From contig BQMF02000051.1 of assembly GCA_027922465.2 (NCBI GenBank), positions 744,001-808,000 on the forward strand: 64,000 nt of DNA. Reading direction: 5' to 3'. Of this stretch, positions 55,183 to 64,000 are shown one piece after another. Under the pieces are notes generated by a model. The model saw only the letters and a program-made list of their open reading frames with translations, did not search any database and was not told where the DNA came from. Numbering within the stretch: the first letter of the stretch is position 1; each line of letters begins with the position of its first letter. The position numbers and the translations under genes were made by a program. Source of the stretch: Turritopsis dohrnii (Eukaryota > Cnidaria > Hydrozoa > Anthoathecata > Oceaniidae).

Positions 55183-56881
55183 CTTAGGATATGGATAAAA
55201 ACTTTACAACACATCTTTCCTAGGACTTCTTAAAGGGCGTTTACATATAGAATGTTTCGTCTACGTAGAAGGCGTTGTATACTATATACCAATAATACAA
55301 CTTGCAAACGATCAAAACGAAACAAAAAGACTGCATTTAAAACACCGATTTTGCGGCATTTAACTTTGTTGAAGATCATAAAACAATATTTTAGGGAATT
55401 ACTAACAATAGGAGCATTTATTTTTGCATTTTGGACAAAAATGAGTCCGTAAAAATTAACGCCTTATTGTGTTTTCAACGTCTAGGAACATATCTTTCAG
55501 ACGTTAATTTCTTGTTTAGGACACCATCGAAAACGTCATTAAGAACGCAAGTGGAAGTCACAGGGATTTTACTAATTTAAAATTTTTTTTTTCAGTGGAA
55601 AAGTTATGACACGATGAGGATTAGTTTTTCTTTATTCTGCTGATTCATTTTTTTAATATAATAATAAAGAACAATAATAAAGAAAAAAAGAAAAAAAACT
55701 AAAAAACTAAGAAATGTTGTCTTTAGTTTTTGAGTTTTTGATATTCACTGTTGCAAATATGTGGTTCACTGTGGATTTGTTGAAAGTATCTGTCAACCAT
55801 AGAGAAGGAAAACAGAAGTTGAAATTTAACTGTTTCAGAACCCGTCTTCGATCAATCTGTTTGAAAAAATGATAGCTTTTGGATGTAAATGGATTAAATA
55901 TTTCCCAATTTGATCACAAATGTGCTTTCCGTATTTACTCCTGAAACTGATATAAATCAGCTGCCATCTCGCTGACCTGAAAAAAATCAAACAAGCACGT
56001 CTTGAGGGAATCTTATCTATTATCTTATGTCAGTTGTCAATGTTTTCACATCAAATGGAAAACGAAAAGTTATAATCAATGATTATAAATTCATTAATGG
56101 TGCACACTGAAAGACATTGTAAAGCTAATTAGATTGCTGTGAAAGCAAGAAATGAATTTAAACCGGCTTTGGCTTTCCTTTTTGGAATTCTGCGTAACAA
56201 GAAAGCCTTTACGATCGTCTTTGTTTTTCTTCGGGTTTCTTTTCATCTTACTGTCTAAACCTAGCAAAATTTTTATCTCAAAATTGATTGATTCATACAA
56301 CAGCTACTTTAACATTCGTTGGTTCTTGTCACTCCACGTGGTAGTTTCGACTTTTTGACTAGCACGCCGCTAGCATAATGGTAGACTTTCAGCATAGCCG
56401 AAGAGACTCACAACATTAAGGATTTGTCTACTCTGTTTACCACTTTTCTTTTGTTTGATATTTCTCTAGCTAAGTTTTAGTTACGAAAGACCTTTGTAAT
56501 CACGATAATTGTAATGTTCTCACTGTCTATAAATTCAAAATCTTTTCTTTTCATTCGCATCTTAATTTTCCTTATTTTTTCAAAAACCACTTTTTCATTT
56601 TTTACAAAAATATACTAGCCGAAAGAACTTGAAAATGGTTTTCTATCGATGTAAAAATTATTTTGAAATCAGTATATTCATTTAAAGAAACAGCTTTAAA
56701 ATTTGCGTTTCCAACATTACGAAACACACTGTATGTGATCTTTGCAAGTAATCACTGTGAGATCGGAAAAGATCAATGTAAATTTAATCTTATTTTGTAT
56801 CCCCAAAATAAAGGATGTTTTATACCATTCAGATGAAATTTAGTTCATTGGCAGTGTACATACAGTGTATCTATATCCAAA
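55183..56881. repeat. Spacer between the 823-bp copies; dispersed repeats
   Basis: Contains repeat pieces at 56140-56265 (copy of 1716-1800 family) and 56445-56770 (like 4950-5250 and 13130-13290). No gene seen. Confidence 0.5.
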
Positions 56882-57705
56882 TACGCGATGTGCATCCGCT
56901 TTTTTCACGCTTTCACTCCCTAAAATATCGGGTCGTTTTTGCGAGCACTTATTCATAAAAGTGTGTCAAACCACGGTTAATATTTTTCTACGATTGGTAT
57001 AAGGAGAAGATACCTTTACGTTGCGTTTGTTTTGATCGTTTCGTATTCGTTATAAATGTTTTGATTGATCAAGAAACGATAGACAACAACGAAAGTATTG
57101 CACGAAGATTTATTAATATTTTTAGGGTAAGTCCGCTTTTAAACTTTTTTGTTTTTTTGTTTTGTTTTTCTTATAGTATGGTTTCTGCATTATTATTTAA
57201 TTATTATTATTAAGGGAAGACACATAAAAGCAATATATAAACGATCGAAGAAATGAATATCATGGCTTTAAATCATGACGTTCTGGGTTCGTGCAAAGAA
57301 AATCGCTAGAAGGTATAAAATTATTTTGACACTTACGCGTTCGACTTTTATTTACGTTTGGGTAAGGATTCCATGATCAGTCACAGTGATTTTAATCTTT
57401 TTGTTGTTTTCATGTAAGCACAATTTAATTTTACTTCTGCATGTATCGTATCGTGAAAGATGTATTATGAATATTTTGATGTGTTTCAGATCTCCCGATT
57501 AAAGAGTTTTTCTGTTCAGAACTCCAGTGTTGATAGTGAACAAAAAATACCTCGGCTGTAATACCTAGAGATTTTTGGTTAAAAGGGTAGGAAATGTTTT
57601 TATCCGTGTTGACGTTAAGTATTTTCATCACGGGGAACCATTGCATTGCATCTTCAATCAATCCAATTTATTTTACAGAGCGAAAAAAGCGGATGCACAA
57701 CGCGT
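56882..57705 (-). mobile_element. 824-bp TIR element, copy 2 (inverted)
   Basis: Ends TACGCGATGTGCATCCGC and GCGGATGCACAACGCGTA are inverted repeats that include TA on each side, compatible with a TA duplication. Its right flank (57706-57880) carries ACCAATAGGGATAACTGGCG, a piece of the H0/H1-type repeat, so it was inserted in or next to such DNA. Confidence 0.8.
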
Positions 57706-57937
57706 ATTTTTACCTTTAGGGAAAGTTATCTCGGTAACCAATAGGGATAACTGGCGTTTTTTGGGTTTCGCGATATTAGCCATGTGGCGACGAAAGAGTT
57801 TGGGCAAAATGTTTGGGGACGGGGGGCTCTATGACGTTATCAAAACTTTTGATCGACGATATCTCCGAAATGCTGTGTCATAGACAGATGATCCTGCACA
57901 TTTTCTGGTTCAGAATGTTGTAAACATTTGCCATGGT

Positions 57938-58024
57938 AAATGTGGTAATTTTAAAAAGAGAAAGCAACAAAGTTGAAAAAAAGTTTATTTTAAACTTTGT
58001 TGTTTTCTCTTTTTAAAATTACCA
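57938..58024. repeat. 87-bp near-perfect hairpin
   Basis: GGTAATTTTAAAAAGAGAAA then GCAACAAAGTT pairs with AACTTTGTTG then TTTTCTCTTTTTAAAATTACC, a stem of about 31 bp around an AT-rich loop. Likely a minimal MITE. Confidence 0.8.
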
Positions 58025-59270
58025 GAAAGTACAATGTGTTTCATAGCAGTTACATAACAATTTTACCAATTTTTTCTTGTTTCACCTAAGTCACAATTCA
58101 AGTCCTTTTGTTTTTTTTCATTTTACAGAAGCAAAGCAAAGGGCTTAGTAGTGTTGGTAAATAAGCTGTAATGGTAGAAAGTTCTTTAAACTGTATATAT
58201 CTTAGTACTAGGCGGTTCCTATAACGAAAAGGTGTACTGAATTTTAAGTTGTGCATAAAGCTTAGGTAGTATTAAGTATTTCCATATAAACACAAGTATC
58301 CGTTGAAATAGAATTACCGAATAGAATTAACGAAGAGACCTTTTCAATAGAATTTTGTCTTCTGTAAAATAAGGCTATTTTTCAAAAAAGCACGTTATAA
58401 AAGCTGTATAGCATTAACCAAAATATGAACTTTTACCTGTTTGGGAAGCAGTAAATATTCTAATAATTTTGGTAAACTAAAGCGACTATTCCGCATAAGA
58501 AAAAAAAGGAAAAAAGGTAACTTAGTTGATATTCCTAGTTAGTCATATCAGATACGGAGAGAAGTGGACACACAGAAGAACCCAACTAAAAGGATGAAAT
58601 ATTACTTTTAGGAAGAACATTTTTGGTTATCTTCAACAGCAAATCTCTAATACATCTAATTTAAGATAAGTATTCTATAATGGTAAAACATGTAGCTATT
58701 TCTAGTCGCAATTTAAGAATATCCAGTTGTTCTTGCAACCATACTGAGTGTAATTTGAAAGTGAAGCAAAACAGTTCTGGTTACGTGTAGCGTTTTTAAT
58801 TGCAAAGCGAGGAATTTCTAGCTTAATACTGATTAAAAAGTTCAGTTTTTACATCATTGTCATGGAAACAAACAGTTTCACGTGGATTAAGTAATTTGCT
58901 GTTTGATTGGAAATCAAGAATGAATTTCTTGTTTTCAAAATATATACCAGCTAAAGAGATTGGATAATTGACTCTCATATATTCTCATCAGCTGTGCGTT
59001 ATTTTTTGTAAATGCACGGGCTATCAAGCTATAGCTGATATGAGGTTCTGTTCTAGCATTACTTCAGCACGGGAATAACTTCTTATATAAGAATGACGTA
59101 AATGTAGTATTTCATACAAATCTTTGCTTTTGAAATTTTATCCGGTTTTTTTGGTTATTGATAATATACTGTGCAAAAGAAAGAAAACCAATTTTTTATA
59201 TTTTACTGGGGATTTAAGTTCTTACGTTCTAAGTCCGTTTTAAAGATGACATTTTTTATATCTTTCTATT
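58025..59270. other. Upstream region of the opsin, no gene seen
   Basis: About 1.2 kb without clear repeats, which is unusual here; it may hold the opsin regulatory region. No specific sites are claimed. Confidence 0.4.
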
Positions 59271-59279
59271 CTATATAAG
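59271..59279 (+). promoter_or_regulatory. Possible TATA box of the opsin
   Basis: CTATATAAG, 65 bp before the ATG at 59344, a plausible TATA position. Single motif only. Confidence 0.4.
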
Positions 59280-59343
59280 TTAGACAGACAATTTATTTTT
59301 ATTTTCTATTTTGTTCAACAAGATACAAAGACCGGACGAGAAC

Positions 59344-60264
59344 ATGGATAACATCTATCTCAATATAGTTCTGGTTATTATGGCAATCTTAACAATATCA
59401 TTAAACCTTCTTGTGATGACTGCACTGGGCAAGCGATGGCGACTTCTTAAAGTGCAAGATATCGTGTTGGTTGTGTTAGCCTTGTGTGATTTCCTTCAGG
59501 CTGTCATTGCGTATCCAATTGAGATCAGTATGGATTCAAGCGACACATCTCCAGGTAGCGAAACGCTATGCATTCTTGCCGGTTGGTCTTTGGCGTGTCT
59601 GGCCCTAACATGCATATCGTTGTTGACGTCAATGTCATTCATACGAATGATATCTATCTCGTATCCATTGAAGTCCTATGAGCTGTTGCAACGTCAGACC
59701 ACTAGTCTGTTCTTTGTTGTCCCCAGTTTAATATATGGCTTTATGTGGGGTTCCTTTCCACTCATGGGTTGGAGTAACATGGAAAAAGAACTTGGTGACC
59801 CCAGTGGACGTTGCAGCTTGAATCTAAGAAGCAATGATGCATCGACAATTAGTTATGGCTTTTGCTTGTGGACGTTTTGTTATGTTTTGCCCATCAGCAT
59901 CATGGCATTCAATATATACAAGATTCGAAAGGAGCTACTGAAAATGATTCGTTCGTCGACGCGTGTAAGTGGTGCCGAATCGGAGGCGACGAAAACATGC
60001 ATTAATACGGAAAAAAAGTTTTCGGCAATTCTCTTTGCAATGATAGCTGCCTTTTTACTGGCTTGGACCCCTTACGCAATAACTGTATTTTATTTGACGT
60101 ACGGAGGAAAAGTTTCACGGCCGTTGTTAGACGCCGCGGCGCTACTTGGAAAAAGCTCATCCTGCTACAATCCAGTGATATACGCATTGATGTACAAGGA
60201 ATTTCGTATGGCTGTTTATGAACTATTTGGGATAAGAAATAACCAAGTTGAACCAGCAGAATGA
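59344..60264 (+). CDS. Opsin (rhodopsin-type GPCR), single exon
   Basis: 306 residues from ATG 59344 (the TTG 33 bp upstream is not a credible start). Seven membrane segments. TM1 has SLNLLVM and TM2 LALCD. Cys in ETLCILAGW pairs with Cys in GRCSLN of loop 2, which also holds the opsin-like PLMGWS. TM3 ends SFIRMISISYPL, keeping Arg but with Ile where D/E of DRY should be. TM6 has FLLAWTPYAI. TM7 has LLGKSSSCYNPVIYALMYKEF, with Lys270 at the retinal Schiff-base position before NPxxY. Role: light-activated G-protein signalling in the plasma membrane. The residue at bovine E113 is Ala, and E181 seems replaced (Asp is next to it). Intronless, as I recall for many cnidarian opsins. The exact opsin class needs a tree. 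Confidence 0.92.
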   Translation: MDNIYLNIVLVIMAILTISLNLLVMTALGKRWRLLKVQDIVLVVLALCDFLQAVIAYPIEISMDSSDTSPGSETLCILAGWSLACLALTCISLLTSMSFIRMISISYPLKSYELLQRQTTSLFFVVPSLIYGFMWGSFPLMGWSNMEKELGDPSGRCSLNLRSNDASTISYGFCLWTFCYVLPISIMAFNIYKIRKELLKMIRSSTRVSGAESEATKTCINTEKKFSAILFAMIAAFLLAWTPYAITVFYLTYGGKVSRPLLDAAALLGKSSSCYNPVIYALMYKEFRMAVYELFGIRNNQVEPAE

Positions 60265-60314
60265 GTATCTAGCTAGAAAAGAAAACCCTTATAATTTTTC
60301 TCAGATGTACGTCG

Positions 60315-60320
60315 AATAAA
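60315..60320 (+). terminator. Polyadenylation signal AATAAA
   Basis: AATAAA 51 bp after the opsin stop codon; canonical sequence and position. Confidence 0.6.
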
Positions 60321-60820
60321 ACGCATCTCCATATCCAGAACTAACATAAATCTTTAAGGGAAATGGTGCAAAGGATTTTAGGCAAAATGGATGGTGCTGG
60401 TGGTCGAATGGTTGAGAGTACTCATAATCATGTCCATGTTCTGATCATGAAACGATTCCTGTAATTAGTGCACTTGGTGACTTTTTCCAGGATCATTTTA
60501 TTTGCATTTCCAGACATTGAAGTTGTTTATGTTTCAAGTTAAAACTTGTATGGTTATGAGAAGATAGGGATCATGTATGATAAACTATGTATGACAGGAA
60601 TAATGAAACCATAATTTATCAGGCTGTAGATTCTTTCAAGATTTTACTCAAAAGCTTACTTAAAAATTTCTGTTTGTACATAATCTGCTGTATTGATGTA
60701 TCAAAACCTAATTGTTGATCTGCATTACGTTTCCAGAAAGATACATAATTAATTTGTTTAAAAACCAGGAAGTTTTTATTATACCTATTTTCAAATTTGA
60801 AACTGTCAATTTCTGTGTTA
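60321..60820. other. No gene seen
   Basis: AT-rich 3' flank of the opsin. A weak tRNA-like A-box near 60396-60415 has no convincing T-arm. Confidence 0.4.
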
Positions 60821-61378
60821 CAGTTGACCCTCGTTTACGTTTTATCGAACATGGTTCGAACAAAATGTTTCGGTCCCTTGATTTTCGCTAACAAAGCTCT
60901 CATAAAATACCTCCATTTAACGAACTTGCTTTTAACGAATCCCTCATTAAATCAAACAAAAATATCTTAACACACCGCCTGATTTACCCTCGAAATAGCG
61001 AAAGTATCACATTTTAGAATCTGAATGCTTCGAATCACCAAAATCGAATCAGTGGCATTCGAAATTCAATCTTTGAATTTTATTCATAAGTTTGTTTACA
61101 TAATTTTTGTTTAAAAAATGTCGGCTGCTAAGAGAAAAGGAGAGTGAGCCTCGGTGAAAAATATACGGGTTTTAAAGAAATTGAATCTGGTATCAAGCCA
61201 TCTAAAACTGCCGAAAAGTATGACGTTCCTGGAAATACAGTATCGACATGGCTTAAAAAAAATCGTCAATTTATCAATTTTAAACCCATTTTTGAAAAGT
61301 TCGCATTTAACGAATCCCTCATTATAACGAACTAAATTGCTCGGTCCCCTCAGGATTCGCTAAAATGAGGGTCAACTG
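60821..61378 (+). mobile_element. 558-bp Tigger/pogo-like element, TA TSD
   Basis: Ends CAGTTGACCCTCGTTTACG and AATGAGGGTCAACTG are inverted repeats flanked by TA (60819-60820, 61379-61380). Inner blocks TTTAACGAATCCCTCATTA are duplicated near both ends. The only coding part is an HTH: MSAAKRKGE at 61119, a stop, then SLGEKYTGFKEIESGIKPSK and AEKYDVPGNTVSTWLKKN, a CENP-B/pogo N-terminal domain. An internal deletion has removed the DDE domain. Confidence 0.85.
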
Positions 61379-61444
61379 TAAATTATAATGTCCTACCATT
61401 AAGCATGGCCTTGTTTTTAAGATCTCCTTTATTCGATATTCTTT

Positions 61445-61670
61445 TTTGTAATAACGTTACTTTATAACGTTTTATCGTTATGCATAACGTTATAACGTTA
61501 TATTGTTGTTATAAAGTAACGTTACTGTAATGATAACGATATAACGTTACAAAATAACGATACCACGTTACAAAATAACGATAAAACGTTATACGGTTAT
61601 GAAAACAGTTTCTAATAGTTCTTGCGAAAGTAATCACCATGAAATTTCTTTCATATTTTTCAGTTATGTT
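61445..61670. repeat. ACGTTAT-rich repeat, second copy
   Basis: ATAACGTTAT / CGATAAAACGTT arrays followed by TTCTTGCGAAAGTAATCACC, matching 10345-10530. No partner end was found, so it is probably a solo end. Confidence 0.7.
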
Positions 61671-62180
61671 GAAAGTTGGAGATTTGATGTTTCGCATAAA
61701 ATCGCTACTGAGGGGTACTTCGTGTCCCATATCTTCTGAACGACCCATTGGTTTGCCCTCAAACTTTATATAACTTTTTTTGCCTAAGGCAGGGCTACCA
61801 CTGGTGCAGAAATGAAAGTTATGGCTTAAGTAGTAGTCAGGGAGCTGGCGTCCAATATTTGAAAATAACGGAGCAGACAAATCCAGACTTCTCAAACATT
61901 TAAGGTAATCATGAAAGGATTCTAAATCTGTTCACTGGACCTTCCAAATTTTCTTGTGGGGCCGTGCCAGGGAGAAAAATAGTCATTATGACGTCACAAG
62001 CAAACAACGCATTTTTTTACTTCAAAAACACTGATGTATATATATCAAACGAAAGTATTTACGATTGTAAACATAAAAAGTATAAGAACATAGGTAAAAT
62101 TTTGAATATTTGAGAAGATATTAGAAATGAAATGATAAAATAATGACGTCATCTTTTCTGAAAGTCTTGCTTGTCAGTCA

Positions 62181-62771
62181 TTAATCAGTTTCATCATCTG
62201 AATCATCATCACTATCTGTGTCTTCACCTTCATTGTCATCGTCGCCGTCATCATCGTAGACGAGCTCTTCATCATCTTCATTTCCATTATCTTCATCATA
62301 GTTGTCATCTTCGTCATCATCACTGTCATTATCAAGAGGAGTACCATGGGCGTTCTCGCAATTACTACAACTACACAAATCAGTGCACATCAGGCCGTGT
62401 GATCTGCAAATACACTGATTGCTTTCACAGCTTTTCTTCTTACAGGAGCAAGAAACCATTTCCAAAATTTCGTCAGGTGCAGGTTTCCTGAGCATCCACT
62501 CAATCTCAAGGGCTCCATCCTTAACAATCCATCCATACCCGTCTGGGCTCGGGATCCGTGGACAAGGTATCAAAGATCTTTTCACCATTGATGTCACGAA
62601 CGATGCCCGTTTACAATGACACAGAAGAGCATCTCTTGTTGGTGGTAATTGATGTGGTTCGGGTGTTTTCTTATTAGAACAAAACTTTTTGTATCGCGCT
62701 TCGTTTGTATTTGAAGAGGATTTCAAGCCATACAACAAGCCATAGAAATACAAAAAGAGATAGAATAACAT
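62181..62771 (-). CDS. CXC-like cysteine-rich protein fragment with acidic tail
   Basis: 196 residues from ATG 62771. Order: FYGLLYGLKSSSNTNEARYK, QLPPTRDALLCHCKRASFV, IPSPDGYGWIVKDG, EIEWMLRKPAPDEILEMVSC, then SCKKKSCESNQCICRSHGLM and CTDLCSCSNCEN, a CXC-type cysteine cluster, and a C-terminal tail of about 55 mostly Asp/Glu residues. I know this arrangement from the C-terminus of an uncharacterised protein family abundant in cnidarian genomes, often linked with mobile DNA. It begins mid-protein (5'-truncated or upstream exon missing). Function unknown. Confidence 0.6.
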   Translation of the reverse strand: MLFYLFLYFYGLLYGLKSSSNTNEARYKKFCSNKKTPEPHQLPPTRDALLCHCKRASFVTSMVKRSLIPCPRIPSPDGYGWIVKDGALEIEWMLRKPAPDEILEMVSCSCKKKSCESNQCICRSHGLMCTDLCSCSNCENAHGTPLDNDSDDDEDDNYDEDNGNEDDEELVYDDDGDDDNEGEDTDSDDDSDDETD

Positions 62772-64000
62772 CGATGAAATTTCCTTTGTACCATCCGTGT
62801 TGTAATTACTGGTGGCCGTATACAAAGTTGAATTTTAAAACTTTAAAATTTCGCGCTATATATGGAAGTCTATTGTTCCCCGTAATAAAAGTCGTAATTC
62901 AGATCTCGAGATCTATTGTTAATTTTTCAGAATGTGGGACTTCAGGTAATGTCTTTTTATCAATTCTGCATAATTATGAAAATTATTAGAATTATTCAGA
63001 TGGTAGCGTAACGAAAAATAAGTTTGTGTTTTACGATTTGACGAGAATAATATTCGTATTCATTGCTTTCTCGTGATCAACTAAACAAATATGTAAAATC
63101 ATATTGAAGATTTTGAGATTGATGTTGATATATATGACGACAATAACATTGACGAAAGTACACTTGACTCTCGTAATGAACATGTATGTTTTGAAGTGGA
63201 AATATTTCTGTTTGAACGAACATGAACAATTTTACAAATTGTTCTCCGGATAAGCTGTCAGCTTTCTGATGAAACAGAGAGCATCACTGCTTTGTCGTAA
63301 ATATGCCTTGACACATATAAATGGCATTAAAAGCATATTTATGTATAAAATGTATATTCCGACTGCCTAAAATTGGAGAAAAATACTTCAACTTCTTTTT
63401 CTGGAAGGTTTCCGTAAAAGTATAGCAAATATCTTTATAATCTAGTTTGGCAGAAACATAACTTTTTTCTCACTCAAACTCTGCACAATAGAAGATTGTT
63501 TTTACAAACTTAAAAATATACAGCCCGTGCACGTGCGCTATTATTATATACCAGAGATTTTGATTGGTAGATTTATTTTTTCGGCGTGATAATTATTCGC
63601 CGACAATTAAGAAAGTGTAAACAATGTTTATGACCATAATTAAGAGGACGCCAATTAGTTTTGGTCCCGATACTTACACCACAACATTCTATATTCCTTA
63701 GGAGGTCGTACTAGTGAAAACAACTTGAAAACGCTTTTAGTTCGTAAAATAATGAAACAAACGTCCGAGTATGTGAAATGGAAAGTCGAAAATATGTTTT
63801 TCATTATAGCATAAAAACGAAAAAACGAATTCAGTTCCGATTTTCTAAAAAAAGTAGCTTTTAGAAGCCCTAATGAGGATAGCATGTTTGTTTTTACGAA
63901 TAAACTTGTTAAGTATACTCGTTTTTGATTTAAAATTTTCGGTTTTTACTTCAAATTTTACCGAGTAGTTAAAAAATAATAAACATTGCATAAAAGAGAA
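62772..64000. other. No gene seen
   Basis: AT-rich sequence to the end of the window; no repeat or coding signal recognised. Confidence 0.4.

Noticed and set aside
56152..56358. 68-residue plus-strand frame
   Set aside because: Lies in a dispersed repeat that is also present, and not open, at 1716, 30128 and 31848.
57575..57883. 102-residue plus-strand frame
   Set aside because: Starts inside one 824-bp element and runs into flanking repeat; no motif and broken in the other copy.
60395..60470. Possible tRNA-Leu-like gene
   Set aside because: An A-box-like TGGTCGAATGGTTGAGAG is present, but there is no T-arm with GGTTCRA and no acceptor pairing.
62171..62491. Histidine-rich plus-strand frame
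   Set aside because: It is the complement of the acidic tail of the minus-strand CXC-like protein.

Overview
The window looks like AT-rich metazoan nuclear DNA, most likely from a cnidarian and possibly a hydrozoan. The evidence is short spliceosomal introns with GT/AG ends, a single-exon invertebrate-type opsin, and a dense set of Helitrons, Penelope-like, Ty1/copia, LINE, P-element-like, pogo/Tigger-like and MULE-like remains with many small inverted-repeat elements. No operons, rRNA genes or bacterial features were seen. The taxon is an inference.

Only two stretches look like host genes. At 59344-60264 (+) there is an intact opsin that keeps the retinal-binding lysine. At 7165-9041 (-) there is a single-exon carnitine palmitoyltransferase 2-like sequence with one frameshift and no histidine at the expected catalytic position. 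Almost everything else recognisable is mobile DNA.

Layout. 0-7 kb: small inverted-repeat elements, including a family with 9-bp target duplications, and a pogo-like relic. 7-9 kb: the CPT2-like copy. 9.3-10.3 kb: 3' part of a Penelope-like element. 10.3-12.6 kb: remnant carrying the first exon of a Mutator-like transposase. 15.2-24.7 kb: three Helitron-like elements joined end to end on the minus strand, each hosting younger insertions (a 3-kb CAC-ended element, a LINE, two inverted-repeat elements). 25.6-26.5 kb: a fourth Helitron. 28-29 kb: a decayed P-element-like transposase. 30 kb: two tRNA-Asn-like fragments. 33.8-42.4 kb: a Ty1/copia element split by three insertions. 42.4-47.7 kb: pogo-like and other foldback elements. 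50.4-52.1 kb: a collapsed Helentron-like gene. 53-57.7 kb: a TA-flanked foldback element and two 824-bp copies facing each other. 59.3-60.3 kb: the opsin. 60.8-62.8 kb: a pogo/Tigger-like element and a CXC-like cysteine-rich protein fragment.

The most striking object is the 6.77-kb insertion at 34058-40828 inside the copia reverse transcriptase. It has 14-bp terminal inverted repeats, a TTAA duplication and three gene modules. One is a broken THAP-domain gene. One is a seven-exon gene whose first exon matches the RAG1 N-terminal zinc-binding region (Cys/His module, RING, zinc finger) and whose later exons look like a DDE/RNase H-type transposase. The third is an antisense two-exon gene with a P2X7-C-terminal-like cysteine module, and its single intron contains the whole RAG1-like gene. 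This recalls the published idea that the RAG1 N-terminal region descends from a transposon protein (N-RAG-TP type). The TTAA ends, the three-gene layout and the nested antisense gene are what deserve checking.
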